Shown: positions 1 to 8,643, numbered from the stretch's first letter. The stretch is 40,796 nt of DNA from a bacterium (GCA_029977865.1 JAPOKA010000025.1:1-40796), one strand, 5' to 3'. Notes: generated from the letters alone by a model not told the origin. Numbers and translations: made by a program.

Positions 1-377
1 ACCTGCACCGAGGGGAATGTCCGGGGAAAGCGACCCATTGCATCGGCGAGCCGCTCGCCGTCGGCGACCGCGTCGGCGATGGCGCCCATGGCTTGCGCGA
101 GTCCGGGATGGCTCTTGGAGCGGGCCAGAAGCCGAAGCGACCGCAGCAACGGAACGCCCGCGCGAAGCAGGTCGGCCAACTGCCGGTAGGCCGCGGCGAG
201 CCGCGCGGTGGGCACCCGTCGACCCGTCGCTGGCGCGGTGCCCGACTCGGTCACCCGCACCGGCGCGAGGCCGCGCGACTGCAACTCGGCAACGACTGCG
301 CCGGGATTGAGACCCTCGAGGGTTCCGGCGACCTGCCGGCCCTCGGCGTCGCGGGCGAGATAGGCGAAGTTCGCCAT
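1..377 (-). CDS. gspF: Type II secretion / type IV pilus inner-membrane platform protein GspF/PilC, 5' part only
   Basis: Reading the minus strand from the ATG at 377 gives about 125 codons that run off the window edge. The product begins MANFAYLARDAEGRQVAGTL, the usual N-terminus of GspF/PilC. It continues with a helical stretch containing LADLLRAGVPLLRSLRLLA and ends in a GERLADAMGRFPRTFP-like segment, which matches the start of the first T2SSF domain. GspF/PilC is the polytopic inner-membrane platform that couples the assembly ATPase to pseudopilin polymerisation; the membrane helices would lie beyond the window. The start is supported by a TACACT hexamer six bases upstream and by its position at the first residue of the family pattern. 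It diverges from the cobalamin-binding gene at 646. A pseudopilin-like gene at 14593-15267 could belong to the same machinery. The family call is confident; secretion versus pilus role is not resolved. Confidence 0.85.
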   Translation of the reverse strand, partial: MANFAYLARDAEGRQVAGTLEGLNPGAVVAELQSRGLAPVRVTESGTAPATGRRVPTARLAAAYRQLADLLRAGVPLLRSLRLLARSKSHPGLAQAMGAIADAVADGERLADAMGRFPRTFPSVQ

Positions 378-383
378 GGCCAG

Positions 384-389
384 AGTGTA
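384..389 (-). promoter_or_regulatory. Leaderless-type -10 element of gspF
   Basis: On the minus strand TACACT is followed by exactly six bases (CTGGCC) and then the ATG at 377. There is no purine-rich Shine-Dalgarno. A start point about seven bases after the hexamer would be the A of the ATG, giving a leaderless mRNA. No good -35 is visible. Confidence 0.5.
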
Positions 390-633
390 GAACCGGCCGA
401 TGCGGAAGTTGCCATTGCTCGAGGGGGTCGGAGCAACCGATCGAGCGCGGCGACTCGCTCCGAGACTGCATCCGGCGTCGCGATTGCGCCGCTGCGGCGA
501 AAGGACCGGCCGAGCCCGGCCGCGCACCGGCCGCCGTGGCGACTGCTCGAAGTCGTTCGAAGGACCTCCATCGACGCAGACGTGTCGACGGGCCGGTCGC
601 AGCGGCGCTGGCAAGGATCGCCGTCGCGGGTCG

Positions 634-639
634 TACACT
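634..639 (+). promoter_or_regulatory. Leaderless-type -10 element of the BtuF-like gene
   Basis: TACACT is followed by exactly six bases (CGCCGC) and the ATG at 646. The hexamer is identical to that of the divergent gspF gene, with the same spacing and no Shine-Dalgarno. This also helps to choose 646 over the in-frame upstream ATG at 400. Confidence 0.5.
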
Positions 640-645
640 CGCCGC

Positions 646-1563
646 ATGCCGCCTTCGCCCCGCGTGGTGAGTCTGCTTCCCTCGGCGACCGAGGTCCTGT
701 GCGAGATCGGAGCGGCGGATCTTCTCGTGGGCCGCAGCCACGAGTGCGACTGGCCCCCCGCCATCACCGACCGGCCGGTGCTCACCGCGGCGCGAACCCA
801 TGGTGGCGATCCAGCCGAGATCGACCGCGAGGTTCGCGCGTCGCTCGCCGAAGGGCGATCGCTCTACGAACTCGACGTCGCGCAGCTCGAGGCGTTGCGG
901 CCCGATGTCATCCTCACCCAGGATCTCTGCGAGGTCTGCTCGATCGACCTTGCCGCGGTCGAGCGGGCCGCCGCAGCGATGAATCCCCGCCCCGCCGTCG
1001 TCAGCCTCGACCCCAAGGGCATCGAGGCGATCTTCGACGATCTGCTCCGAGTGGGCGATGCGGTCGGCCGAGCCGACGACGCGAACACCGCGATGGTCCG
1101 CCTGCGCGATCGCTACTGGACCGCGGTCGACTTCGTGAATCCCTACGAGCCAGCGGGCGAGGTGGCCTTCCTCGAATGGCTCGATCCGATCTTCGTCGGC
1201 GGGCACTGGACGCCGCAGCTGATCGAGGCCGCGGGCGGAACGCACTCGCTCAACCCTGCGGGTGCGAAGAGCCGCGTGGCCGCACCCGAGGAACTGCTCG
1301 AACTCGCGCCGCAGCGGCTGGTGATCTGCCCGTGCGGCGTCGATCTCGAGGCGACGGCACGGCAGGTCGAGGCGATTCGCGCCAAGTCCTGGTGGAATCC
1401 GCTCGTCGCGGGACTGTCGCAGCCGCCGGTCCTCGTCGACGGCAACGCGATGTTCAATCGACCGGGCCCGCGGCTCGTCGAGGCGTTCCGCTGGCTGGTG
1501 GGGTGGCTGCAGGATCGCCCCGAAGTCGCGCCGCCGGACTTTCCCTGCCGCGTCTGGGCGTGA
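646..1563 (+). CDS. BtuF-like cobalamin-binding / periplasmic-binding-fold protein
   Basis: The 305-residue product starts directly in the binding fold with RVVSLLPSATEVLCEIGA, the typical first strand and loop of the BtuF/FhuD helical-backbone binding proteins. Further family marks are the S-H-E-C-D segment near residue 30, a segment close to DVILTQDLCEVCSI with paired cysteines, and the C-terminal NRPGPRLVEAF-like end. Such proteins bind vitamin B12 or related corrinoids, normally for an ABC importer. No signal peptide is present with this start, so a cytoplasmic or otherwise unusual location is possible. An in-frame upstream ATG at 400 adds 82 residues of unlikely composition (many R, G, A). 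No permease or ATPase gene is adjacent, so any transporter partner is elsewhere. The family is fairly certain; the ligand is inferred. Confidence 0.75.
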   Translation: MPPSPRVVSLLPSATEVLCEIGAADLLVGRSHECDWPPAITDRPVLTAARTHGGDPAEIDREVRASLAEGRSLYELDVAQLEALRPDVILTQDLCEVCSIDLAAVERAAAAMNPRPAVVSLDPKGIEAIFDDLLRVGDAVGRADDANTAMVRLRDRYWTAVDFVNPYEPAGEVAFLEWLDPIFVGGHWTPQLIEAAGGTHSLNPAGAKSRVAAPEELLELAPQRLVICPCGVDLEATARQVEAIRAKSWWNPLVAGLSQPPVLVDGNAMFNRPGPRLVEAFRWLVGWLQDRPEVAPPDFPCRVWA

Positions 1564-1671
1564 TCGTTCGCACGCGTGGCTTGCACGAGTGCGTCGATAG
1601 CGATTCGAACTGACCCCTGATAGGTTGCGGGAGTCGCGGTCGTCCCGCGGCCCACCTTCAAGGAGCGTCCC

Positions 1672-2160
1672 ATGGCCCTGTCCCAGATCGCAGTGCACTG
1701 CTCGCTTGTTGCCATCACCCTTGCCTGCGGCGTCGGCTGCGCTACCGGCCCCCACCACACCCACGTGATCGGGGCTCGCACCCCGCAGCAGGCAAGCGAC
1801 CAGTTCTACGCGGCGCTGCAGGCGTTCTTCACCGGCGACATGGGTCCGATGCGCGAGGTCTGGTCGCACGGCCCCGACGTGGTGCAGATGGGCCCGAGCG
1901 GCAACTTCCTCGTGGGTTGGGAGGCGGTCGACAAGGAGTGGACCGAGTGGGCGGCGATGCGCCTCGGGGGCAAGGTCGAGCCGATCCGGATGCACTGGGA
2001 GATCGGCGACGAACTCGCGGTGCTCCACTGCATCGAGTTGGGATCGAACGTCTTCGAGGGCAAGCCGATCGAAGTCGAGATCCGCAGCTCGACGGTCTTC
2101 CGCAAGATGCACGGCGTGTGGAAGGTGGTCGCCCACCAGACCGATCGCTTCGACGGCTGA
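1672..2160 (+). CDS. SnoaL/NTF2-like lipoprotein, function unknown
   Basis: The product has 162 residues. The N-terminus has a hydrophobic stretch ending ACGVGC, a plausible lipoprotein signal with the modified Cys near residue 23, although the lipobox is not ideal. The rest resembles the SnoaL-like/DUF4440 NTF2 fold: QASDQFYAALQAFFTGDM, then VWSHGPDVVQMGPSG, GWEAVDKEW and a final VWKVVAHQTDRF strand. NTF2-like folds range from enzymes to ligand-binding or scaffold domains, so no activity is claimed. An AAGGAG site at 1660-1665 stands seven bases before the ATG and fixes the start. It lies 108 bases after the BtuF-like gene on the same strand and may or may not be co-transcribed. Directly downstream is the relic copy of the leuS end. 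Confidence 0.7.
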   Translation: MALSQIAVHCSLVAITLACGVGCATGPHHTHVIGARTPQQASDQFYAALQAFFTGDMGPMREVWSHGPDVVQMGPSGNFLVGWEAVDKEWTEWAAMRLGGKVEPIRMHWEIGDELAVLHCIELGSNVFEGKPIEVEIRSSTVFRKMHGVWKVVAHQTDRFDG

Positions 2161-2229
2161 TCGGCGGGCAGCGGCCGCAGGGTCGCGTGTACTTCGCAGC
2201 AAGCCCACGCGCGCCGACCGAGTCGGCGG

Positions 2230-2322
2230 CGCCGCTCACACCACCACGTTCACCATCCGCCCCGGCACGACGATCACCTTCTTCGGCGGCTTGCCGGCAA
2301 GGTGCGGCGCCACGCCCGGATC
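2230..2322. repeat. 93-bp direct repeat, copy A (relic of leuS 3' end)
   Basis: This stretch is base-for-base identical to 4476-4568. On the minus strand it carries the last 28 codons of leuS, the stop codon (2236-2238) and six bases beyond, but no leuS sequence lies upstream of it. Together with copy B it brackets the acyltransferase gene. It is the displaced copy; the intact leuS owns copy B. Confidence 0.9.
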
Positions 2323-2366
2323 GCCAAGCTCGGCCTGCGAAGGTGCGGGACCCCCGCTTCCAATCC

Positions 2367-4352
2367 TCACTTCGTGGTGTCGTTGATCGCACGACGAACA
2401 GCGGCGGTCAGCAAGGGCTCAAGCACCACGATGGCGCCGTTGCGGCTCGGGTGATGGGTGTCGACGTAGAAAGGCCCGCCCTCGTCTCCGACGATCGCTC
2501 GTGCGCTTCCGCTCGACTCGACGAACATCGCTGCCGCCGGGTCGATCACCGTGATCCCAGAAAGGTTCTGAAGCCTCCCGAACACCTCCTGCACCCGCCG
2601 ATGTCGAGCCTCGTGGGCCTCCTTGGAGGTGGCAAGCGCCGATCGCTGACTCGATTCGATTTCCTTCATCATCACCCTCCAAGGGTGAACTTGATGCTCT
2701 GGGAACTGACCGACGATCACAACCCGCGTTCCGATTGAACGAAGCGCCTCCACGGTTCGGTCCATGCCTCGCGCCATCACCCTCGCAGCCGCTGCGGGAT
2801 CACTCCCGAGCTCCTCGGCATCGCCGATGAGCTTTCGCAGATCGGTGGCGGAAACTCCCTCCACGTTCACCGACCAGCGGGAGACGAGCACGACGACCGG
2901 AATTCGATGGCGGCGAACGTACGCCACCACCGCGTCGTTCCAGCGGACGGTCGCCTGCTCGCGACCCCTTCGCCACGTTGCGAGCAGAGGCGCAGTCTCG
3001 TTTCGCGAGGCCACTGCGAAGCAACACCCGAGCGACCTGGCGCTCGCTTCGACCGCGCCGACGATCGCGGCGGCATGACTGTCACCCCAAACGAGACAGT
3101 CGACGCCGCCTTCGCAGGGTCCGAAGAGCGGCAACCGGTCCGCGTCGACGTCCGCAGCCGTTCTCTCGATGGTCCTGTCGAGACTCGGCGTGTCGACGAT
3201 CACCCTTGCTTCCGGCCCCAGTCGACCGCCCGGCCCGTCCGAAGCGCGAAGAACCACGAGGAGTCCGACCATCGTCGCCGTGAGCAGCGCGAAGCACGCC
3301 ATCACCCGGCGTACCGGCTGCCGGGTTCCGATCTTGCGCAACGGCGCCTCGATGCCCCACCAGGACAGAGCTGCAAGTGCGACGGCGGCGGGCACCACGG
3401 CCAGACGAATCGAGAGAGGCAAGTCGAGCCCCAGCTCGATCCTCAGAAAAGCCAATAGTGGCCAATGGACCAGATACAGCGAGTATGAGATCAACCCGAT
3501 GAAGACAAACGGGCGTAACGAAAGCAATCGACCGGCCACGGTCGTCGGCGCCCTACCCGCGACAATCATCAGCGCCGCCCCGACACAAGGCGGCACGGCT
3601 GCGATCCCTGGAAATGGGGTCGTTTTCGAATAGACGGCGGCGGGAACCAGAATGCAGGCCAAGCCGATGAACGAGAGTCCATCAGCCAGAAGTCGCCGGT
3701 CTGGACGAACAGACGGCATCCAATGGAGGATGGCTCCGAGCAGCAGTTCCCAACTTCGCGAAGGAAGCAGGAAAAAGGCAGCCGAGGGGCTCGTCCGAAG
3801 CTCGTAGAGACTGACGCCGAGCGACACGGCACCGATCACAATGATCGCTACCGGTACGGCCGCGCGTTTCCATCGAAACAACATCGCCGTGGCGAACGGG
3901 TACGCCAGATAGAACTGCTCCTCGACTGCCAGCGACCACATGTGGAGCAGTGGCTTCAGATCGGACGGACCATCGAAGTAGTCGATCCGACTGAAGAAGT
4001 AGACGTTTGCCAGAAACGCTTGTTGAGCCAGCCCCTCTGACGCGAGATCGCGAAGTTCGAATGGGAACACGAGGATCAGGACTCCGACGACGCAGCATGC
4101 GAGCACCGTCGCAGTCGATGCCGGAACGATTCTGCTGATTCTTCGGCGCCAGAACTCCGCGATCGAGAACGTGCCAGACTCAAGGCCCGACTTGATGATT
4201 CCGGTGATCAGAAATCCTGAGATGACGAAGAAGACATCCACGCCAATGTAGCCGCCAGGCACTCCAAGTTCGGCGTGGTACAGCAACACCAGCGACACCG
4301 CGATCGCTCTGAGGCCGTCGATGTCGGCGCGGTACCCGACGCTAGTCTTCAC
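2367..4352 (-). CDS. Acyltransferase-3 / SGNH two-domain membrane O-acyltransferase (OafA-like)
   Basis: The 661-residue product begins GYRADIDGLRAIAV, then VLLYHAELG and FFVISGFLITGII, the signature of the acyltransferase-3 family. About ten hydrophobic helices fill residues 1-370. A C-terminal SGNH-hydrolase-like domain follows, with a GDSHA nucleophile block near residue 423 and a DTHHPS block near residue 629 supplying Asp and His. Proteins of this layout acetylate O-antigen, peptidoglycan or other surface sugars at the inner membrane. The start is GTG at 4352, with AGGGGA seven bases upstream. The gene is less GC-rich than its neighbours (58% on bases 4021-4080 against 70% on 5041-5100) and lies between two identical 93-bp copies of the leuS end, so acquisition by transfer is likely. 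The sugar substrate is unknown. Confidence 0.9.
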   Translation of the reverse strand: MKTSVGYRADIDGLRAIAVSLVLLYHAELGVPGGYIGVDVFFVISGFLITGIIKSGLESGTFSIAEFWRRRISRIVPASTATVLACCVVGVLILVFPFELRDLASEGLAQQAFLANVYFFSRIDYFDGPSDLKPLLHMWSLAVEEQFYLAYPFATAMLFRWKRAAVPVAIIVIGAVSLGVSLYELRTSPSAAFFLLPSRSWELLLGAILHWMPSVRPDRRLLADGLSFIGLACILVPAAVYSKTTPFPGIAAVPPCVGAALMIVAGRAPTTVAGRLLSLRPFVFIGLISYSLYLVHWPLLAFLRIELGLDLPLSIRLAVVPAAVALAALSWWGIEAPLRKIGTRQPVRRVMACFALLTATMVGLLVVLRASDGPGGRLGPEARVIVDTPSLDRTIERTAADVDADRLPLFGPCEGGVDCLVWGDSHAAAIVGAVEASARSLGCCFAVASRNETAPLLATWRRGREQATVRWNDAVVAYVRRHRIPVVVLVSRWSVNVEGVSATDLRKLIGDAEELGSDPAAAARVMARGMDRTVEALRSIGTRVVIVGQFPEHQVHPWRVMMKEIESSQRSALATSKEAHEARHRRVQEVFGRLQNLSGITVIDPAAAMFVESSGSARAIVGDEGGPFYVDTHHPSRNGAIVVLEPLLTAAVRRAINDTTK

Positions 4353-4371
4353 GCGAGATCCCCTAATCAGA

Positions 4372-4416
4372 CTTCGTCACGACGAAGGACGCGCGCCCGG
4401 GAGCATGATGTCATGC
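4372..4416. promoter_or_regulatory. Two short inverted repeats upstream of the acyltransferase gene
   Basis: CTTCGTC at 4372-4378 pairs with GACGAAG at 4381-4387, and GCATGA at 4403-4408 pairs with TCATGC at 4411-4416. Both lie 20-64 bases upstream of the GTG at 4352, within the segment bounded by the leuS repeats. They could be regulator sites or leader hairpins. Short palindromes also arise by chance, so this is tentative. Confidence 0.25.
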
Positions 4417-4475
4417 GTACCCGAGAGCTGACACGAATCCGGCGAACGCCAGGCTCGTCCTCGACCATGCCGCCT

Positions 4476-4568
4476 CGCCGCTCACACCACCACGTTCACC
4501 ATCCGCCCCGGCACGACGATCACCTTCTTCGGCGGCTTGCCGGCAAGGTGCGGCGCCACGCCCGGATC
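4476..4568. repeat. 93-bp direct repeat, copy B (genuine leuS 3' end)
   Basis: This copy is the real end of leuS: its last 28 codons, the stop at 4482-4484 and six bases downstream. It is identical to 2230-2322, and the bases flanking the two copies differ at once on both sides (G versus T on the left, G versus A on the right). The unique DNA between the copies is 2323-4475. Confidence 0.9.
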
Positions 4569-7355
4569 AGACAGTGCGACCGCCTCGATCTCCGCGGCGC
4601 TCGCCTTCGCAGGCACCTTGATGCGGGCGCGAAGCTTGCCCTGCACCTGGACCGGAATCTCGATCTCGTCCTCGACGAGCAGCGAGGGGTCGAACGCCGG
4701 CCAGGTCGATCGATGCAGTCCGCCCTCGACGCCGAGCCGCGCCGCGATCTCGTCCGCGATGTGGGGCGCGAACGGCCAGAGGATCCGCGCGAAGCGCTCG
4801 AGCTGGTCGCGGGTCATGCCACCCGCGGCTGGATCGGGCATTCCGGTCGGCCGCGTCGCCGCATTCACCAGCTCGATCATCGCCGCGATCGCGGTGTTGA
4901 AGGCGAGCCGTTCGATGTCTTCGCCGACCTTGGCGATCGTCTTGTGCAGGAGCTTCTCGATCGCCGGATCGGGATTCGCTGCGCGGAGCGGCTCGCCGCT
5001 TCGCTCATCGATCGCGAGTCGCCACACCCGCTGCAGGAAGCGGAAGACCCCGACGATGTCGCGGGTGTTCCAGGGCTTCGAGGCCTCGAGCGGGCCCATG
5101 TACATCTCGTAGAGCCGGAAGGTGTCTGCGCCGTACTCGGCGATCACCTCGTCGGGATTGACCACATTGCGGAGCGACTTCGACATCTTGGCGGCGATCT
5201 GCACGACCGCCTCGCCGGTGGCCGTCTCGACGAAGCGGCCCTCGCCTTGCTCCTCGACCTGATCGACCGGCACGAGGCTCTTGTCGGCGCGCTGGTAGGC
5301 GAAGCTCGTGATCATGCCCTGATGGAAGAGCTTGCCCATCGGCTCGGGTGTCGAGACGAGGCCGAGGTCGAAGAGCATCTTGTGCCAGAACCGCGCGTAG
5401 AGCAGGTGGAGCACCGCGTGCTCGGCACCGCCGACGTAGAGATCGACGCCGCCCGCGTGGCAGGTCGCCGGGTCGTAGCGGTCGGGCGGTGATCCCGCGC
5501 CGGCAGAGCGCTTGCGGGAGAGCATCCAGTAGCGCTCGGCGGTGGCATCGACGAAGCGGGCCTCGTCCTGCGGCGAGCAGAAGCGAAGGTAGTACCAGCA
5601 GCTTCCCGCCCAGCCGGGCATGGTGTTGGTCTCGCGGCGGACCGGCGCGTTCGGAGGGAGCACCGCGGGGTCGACGCCCGCTGCGGCGGCGGTCGTCTCG
5701 ACCCACTCGGCGGCCTTCGCCAGCGGCGGCTGCGGGGTGTCGCTCTCGATCGGCGAGTAGTCGGCCAGCGGCGGCAGAACCACCGGAAGATGTGACGGCT
5801 CGATCGGGTGATGCAGGCCCTCCTCGTCGTAGACGATCGGGAAGGGCTCGCCCCAGTAGCGCTGTCGAGAGAAGAGCCAGTCGCGCAGGCGGTAGTTGAC
5901 CCGCTTCGCGCCGAGCCCGCGCGACTCGAGCCAGGCGATCACCGCGGCCTTGGCTTCGGCGGTCGCAAGCTCGTCGATGGAGAGTCCGGTGGCGCTGCTG
6001 GAGCTGTTGACCGCGACCCCCTCTCCGCACGTGGCGGCGGTGCCGTCGAAGGGCGTGCCCGCGATCTCGACCACCTGCACGATCGGGAGGTCGAAGGCCT
6101 TCGCGAACTCGAAGTCGCGCTCGTCGTGGCCGGGCACCGCCATGATCGCGCCGGTGCCGTAGCCCATCAGCACGTAGTCGGCGGTCCAGATCGGGATGCG
6201 GGCGCCGGTGGCGGGATTCAGCGCGAAGAGCCCGGTCGCACAGCCGGTCTTCTCCTTGGCCTGCTGGCGATCGACGTCGGCGCGATTGCGAGCCCACGCG
6301 ACGTACTCGCGAAGCGCCGCGTCGGACGACGCGGCGACGGCCCGTTCGATCAGCGGATGCTCCGGGGCCACCACCATGTAGGTCGCGCCGAAGATGGTGT
6401 CGGGCCTTGTGGTGAAGACCTCGAGATGCTCGCCTGAATCGTCGTCGAGCGCGAAGCGGATCTCGGCGCCCTCGCTGCGGCCGATCCACTCGCCCTGCAG
6501 GGTCTTGGTCGACTCCGGCCAGTCGACGAGGGCGAGGTCCTCGAGCAGCCGATCGGCGTAGGCGGTGATGCGGAACATCCACTGCCTGAGCGGCATGCGC
6601 AGCACCGGGTGCCCGCCGCGCTCGCTGCGGCCGTCGATCACCTCCTCGTTGGCGAGCACGGTGCCGAGCCTCGGGCACCAGTTGACGGTCTGCTCGCCGA
6701 GGTAGGCCAGTCGATGGCGATCGAGATGGGCCTGCCGCTCCCGCGGCGAGCACGCCGACCAGCGCTTGTCGCCGGCGGCGGTCTCGATGACTCGATCCTC
6801 GCGGGCGAGGGTCGCTTCGAGTTCGCCGATCGGCCGCGCCTTCCGCTGCGCCGGATCGAACCACGAGCGGTAGGCCTGCAGCCAGATCCACTGCGTCCAG
6901 CGGTAGTAGTCGGGGTCGATGGTCGCGAACTCGCGCGACCAGTCGTAGGAGAATCCGAATCGCTTGAGCTGGCGGCGAAAGGTCTCGATCGCCTTGTTGG
7001 TGGTCACCTCCGGATGGACGCCGGTGGTGATCGCGTACTGCTCGGCGGGCAGGCCGAAGGCGTCCCAGCCCATCGGATGCAGGACGTTGAAGCCCTGCAT
7101 CCGCTTGTAGCGGCAGATGATGTCGGTGGCGGTGTAGCCCTCGGGGTGGCCGACGTGCAGGCCCGCCCCCGAGGGATAGGGAAACATGTCGAGGCAGTAG
7201 AACTTCGGCTTCGAAGGATCGAAGTCGGCGTCGCCGGGATTGGGCTGCCGGAAGGCCTGCTCGGACTCGACCCGCGCCTGCCACCGCTCCTCGATCTGGT
7301 TGGCGAGCCGGCCGCTGTAGCGATGGGCGTGCTCGCTGGGGTTGGGGTCGTTCAT
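4482..7355 (-). CDS. leuS: Leucyl-tRNA synthetase, enlarged type
   Basis: The product charges tRNA-Leu with leucine in the cytoplasm. It is 957 residues, about 100 longer than the familiar bacterial enzyme. Marks in order are the HVGH (HIGH-type) motif at residues 67-70 after FPYPSGAGL, NWCPRLGTVLANEEV, the CP1 editing-site block TTRPDTIFGATY near 313, DWLFSRQRYWGEPFPIVY, and KMSKS near 723, followed by the anticodon-binding helices and the C-terminal VQVQGKLRARIKVPA domain. The extra length lies largely before NWCP (about residues 165-215) and in the GGVDLYVGGAEHAVLHL region; comparable enlargements are, from memory, usual in planctomycetes. The ATG at 7355 fits the family N-terminus, but no clear Shine-Dalgarno or -10 hexamer precedes it. 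Its last 93 bases (with the stop region) are duplicated at 2230-2322. Confidence 0.97.
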   Translation of the reverse strand: MNDPNPSEHAHRYSGRLANQIEERWQARVESEQAFRQPNPGDADFDPSKPKFYCLDMFPYPSGAGLHVGHPEGYTATDIICRYKRMQGFNVLHPMGWDAFGLPAEQYAITTGVHPEVTTNKAIETFRRQLKRFGFSYDWSREFATIDPDYYRWTQWIWLQAYRSWFDPAQRKARPIGELEATLAREDRVIETAAGDKRWSACSPRERQAHLDRHRLAYLGEQTVNWCPRLGTVLANEEVIDGRSERGGHPVLRMPLRQWMFRITAYADRLLEDLALVDWPESTKTLQGEWIGRSEGAEIRFALDDDSGEHLEVFTTRPDTIFGATYMVVAPEHPLIERAVAASSDAALREYVAWARNRADVDRQQAKEKTGCATGLFALNPATGARIPIWTADYVLMGYGTGAIMAVPGHDERDFEFAKAFDLPIVQVVEIAGTPFDGTAATCGEGVAVNSSSSATGLSIDELATAEAKAAVIAWLESRGLGAKRVNYRLRDWLFSRQRYWGEPFPIVYDEEGLHHPIEPSHLPVVLPPLADYSPIESDTPQPPLAKAAEWVETTAAAAGVDPAVLPPNAPVRRETNTMPGWAGSCWYYLRFCSPQDEARFVDATAERYWMLSRKRSAGAGSPPDRYDPATCHAGGVDLYVGGAEHAVLHLLYARFWHKMLFDLGLVSTPEPMGKLFHQGMITSFAYQRADKSLVPVDQVEEQGEGRFVETATGEAVVQIAAKMSKSLRNVVNPDEVIAEYGADTFRLYEMYMGPLEASKPWNTRDIVGVFRFLQRVWRLAIDERSGEPLRAANPDPAIEKLLHKTIAKVGEDIERLAFNTAIAAMIELVNAATRPTGMPDPAAGGMTRDQLERFARILWPFAPHIADEIAARLGVEGGLHRSTWPAFDPSLLVEDEIEIPVQVQGKLRARIKVPAKASAAEIEAVALSDPGVAPHLAGKPPKKVIVVPGRMVNVVV

Positions 7356-7460
7356 GTCGAATTCGTCGCGTCGCGCCTGCTCGGAGGAGTGTTGTACCCG
7401 CCCGACCGAGTCCGACCCGTCGCGTACCGCCGATCGACTTGAGCGCAGAAGCGTTCGCGG

Positions 7461-8630
7461 TCAGCGACCGGTGGCGAGCGGAGCCTGCCGGAAGCTGATG
7501 TCCGCGGGAGCGAAGGTGTTCTGAAGGTCGATGGTCCGCAGGCCCGGCTTGGCGAAGTCCACCTTGGCGAGGTCGACCATCTCGATCTCGAGTCCGCCGT
7601 AGGTGCGGACGTAGGTCCTGAGATTGGTGCGGTCGTGGCAGATGGTCCACTCGGTGGTGTCGGTCGGCACCAGCTTCGCCGGGCCGGTCGAGGAGAGGAA
7701 GCCCTTGGTGTTTGCGGTCTGGTCGGCGGTGTTGGAGGTGATCGCCCCTTCGAAGATGTCGAAGCCGTTGAGGATGTGGAAGCCGAGGTTCACGGTCTCC
7801 GAGGCGGTCTTCGCCGGCGTCGCCCAGTGGGAGAAGAGCGCCGCCCGCACGAAGCGCGATGGCGGGGTCCAGTCGCCGGGCAGCCCAAGGCCCCCGCTTC
7901 CCTGCCCGAAGTTCTTGATGGTGGTCGCGCCGAGGGTGAGGCTCGGCACGTTCGTCGAGTCGAGGTTCACGTAGTTGCAGAGGTTGGTGGTCTGCCAGTC
8001 GAAGGGCGGCGAATTGGTGAGGACCCCTAGCGGATTCTCGTGCAGCTTGAGTGCTCCTCCCACCCACTCCGCGATCACCACGCGTCCCGAGGAGTCCGCG
8101 ATGTAGTAGTGCAGCGGAAGCGGGCTCTTGAAGGGCGGAAAGTCCTGCTGCGCGACGTAGATCCTTTCGCTCTTGAGCGCCTCCACCGCCTCGTCGACGC
8201 TCGCGCAGGTCGAGAGCAGGCAGATCGCGCCTTCCCAGCTCCCGATCGAGCGGTCGGCCTTCGCGGGATCGGCGGGCAGGTACTCGGAGTAGCCCGGGAG
8301 GTAGAGCATCCCGATCGCGAGTCCCTTCTCGTTCATGCCGTCGGCGACGACGGTCGGGGCGATGTCGATGTTCAAGCCGACCACGCCGTACTTGGTGGTC
8401 CACCTGAGACCCGGCTTGCCTCCCGGCGCCGATCCGGTCATCTCGGTGCCCCGCGGCACCACCAGCACCTTGGAGTCGAAGGCGAAGCCGAACTCCATCG
8501 AGCGGAAGTAGATCCACGACCCGTCGCCGGCCTTGAGCTGGAAGGCGGTGCAGGCTTCGGCACGACCGCGAAGGCATGCGACGACGAGGGTCAGGACCAC
8601 GAGGGAAGGAACGAGAAGTCGATGGCGCAT
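7461..8630 (-). CDS. Exported choloylglycine-hydrolase/penicillin V acylase-like amide hydrolase (Ntn type)
   Basis: The 389-residue product has a signal peptide of about 26 residues ending RAEA, followed directly by CTAFQLKAGDG. In the linear amide C-N hydrolase family (bile salt hydrolase, penicillin V acylase) the nucleophile is an N-terminal cysteine exposed by processing; here signal-peptide cleavage before Cys27 would do this. Other family features are an FRSMEFGF-like segment, the GLNIDIAPTVVADGMNEKGLAIGMLYLPG segment (read in two parts), and NSPPFDWQTTNLCNYVNL. It should act in the periplasm on an amide, possibly an acylated amino acid, N-acyl homoserine lactone or beta-lactam; the substrate cannot be read. 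The ATG at 8630 has GGGAG six bases upstream. It lies between folC and leuS on the same strand. Confidence 0.85.
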   Translation of the reverse strand: MRHRLLVPSLVVLTLVVACLRGRAEACTAFQLKAGDGSWIYFRSMEFGFAFDSKVLVVPRGTEMTGSAPGGKPGLRWTTKYGVVGLNIDIAPTVVADGMNEKGLAIGMLYLPGYSEYLPADPAKADRSIGSWEGAICLLSTCASVDEAVEALKSERIYVAQQDFPPFKSPLPLHYYIADSSGRVVIAEWVGGALKLHENPLGVLTNSPPFDWQTTNLCNYVNLDSTNVPSLTLGATTIKNFGQGSGGLGLPGDWTPPSRFVRAALFSHWATPAKTASETVNLGFHILNGFDIFEGAITSNTADQTANTKGFLSSTGPAKLVPTDTTEWTICHDRTNLRTYVRTYGGLEIEMVDLAKVDFAKPGLRTIDLQNTFAPADISFRQAPLATGR

Positions 8631-8643
8631 GAGGGACTCCCGT

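Noticed and set aside
93-1613. 506-codon plus-strand frame
   Set aside because: It crosses antisense gspF and the BtuF-like gene in another frame and has biased, motif-free composition.
2367-4352. Acyltransferase gene as a transposon or phage cargo with its own recombinase
   Set aside because: No transposase, integrase or terminal inverted repeats are present between the leuS repeats, so I report the repeat structure without naming an element type.
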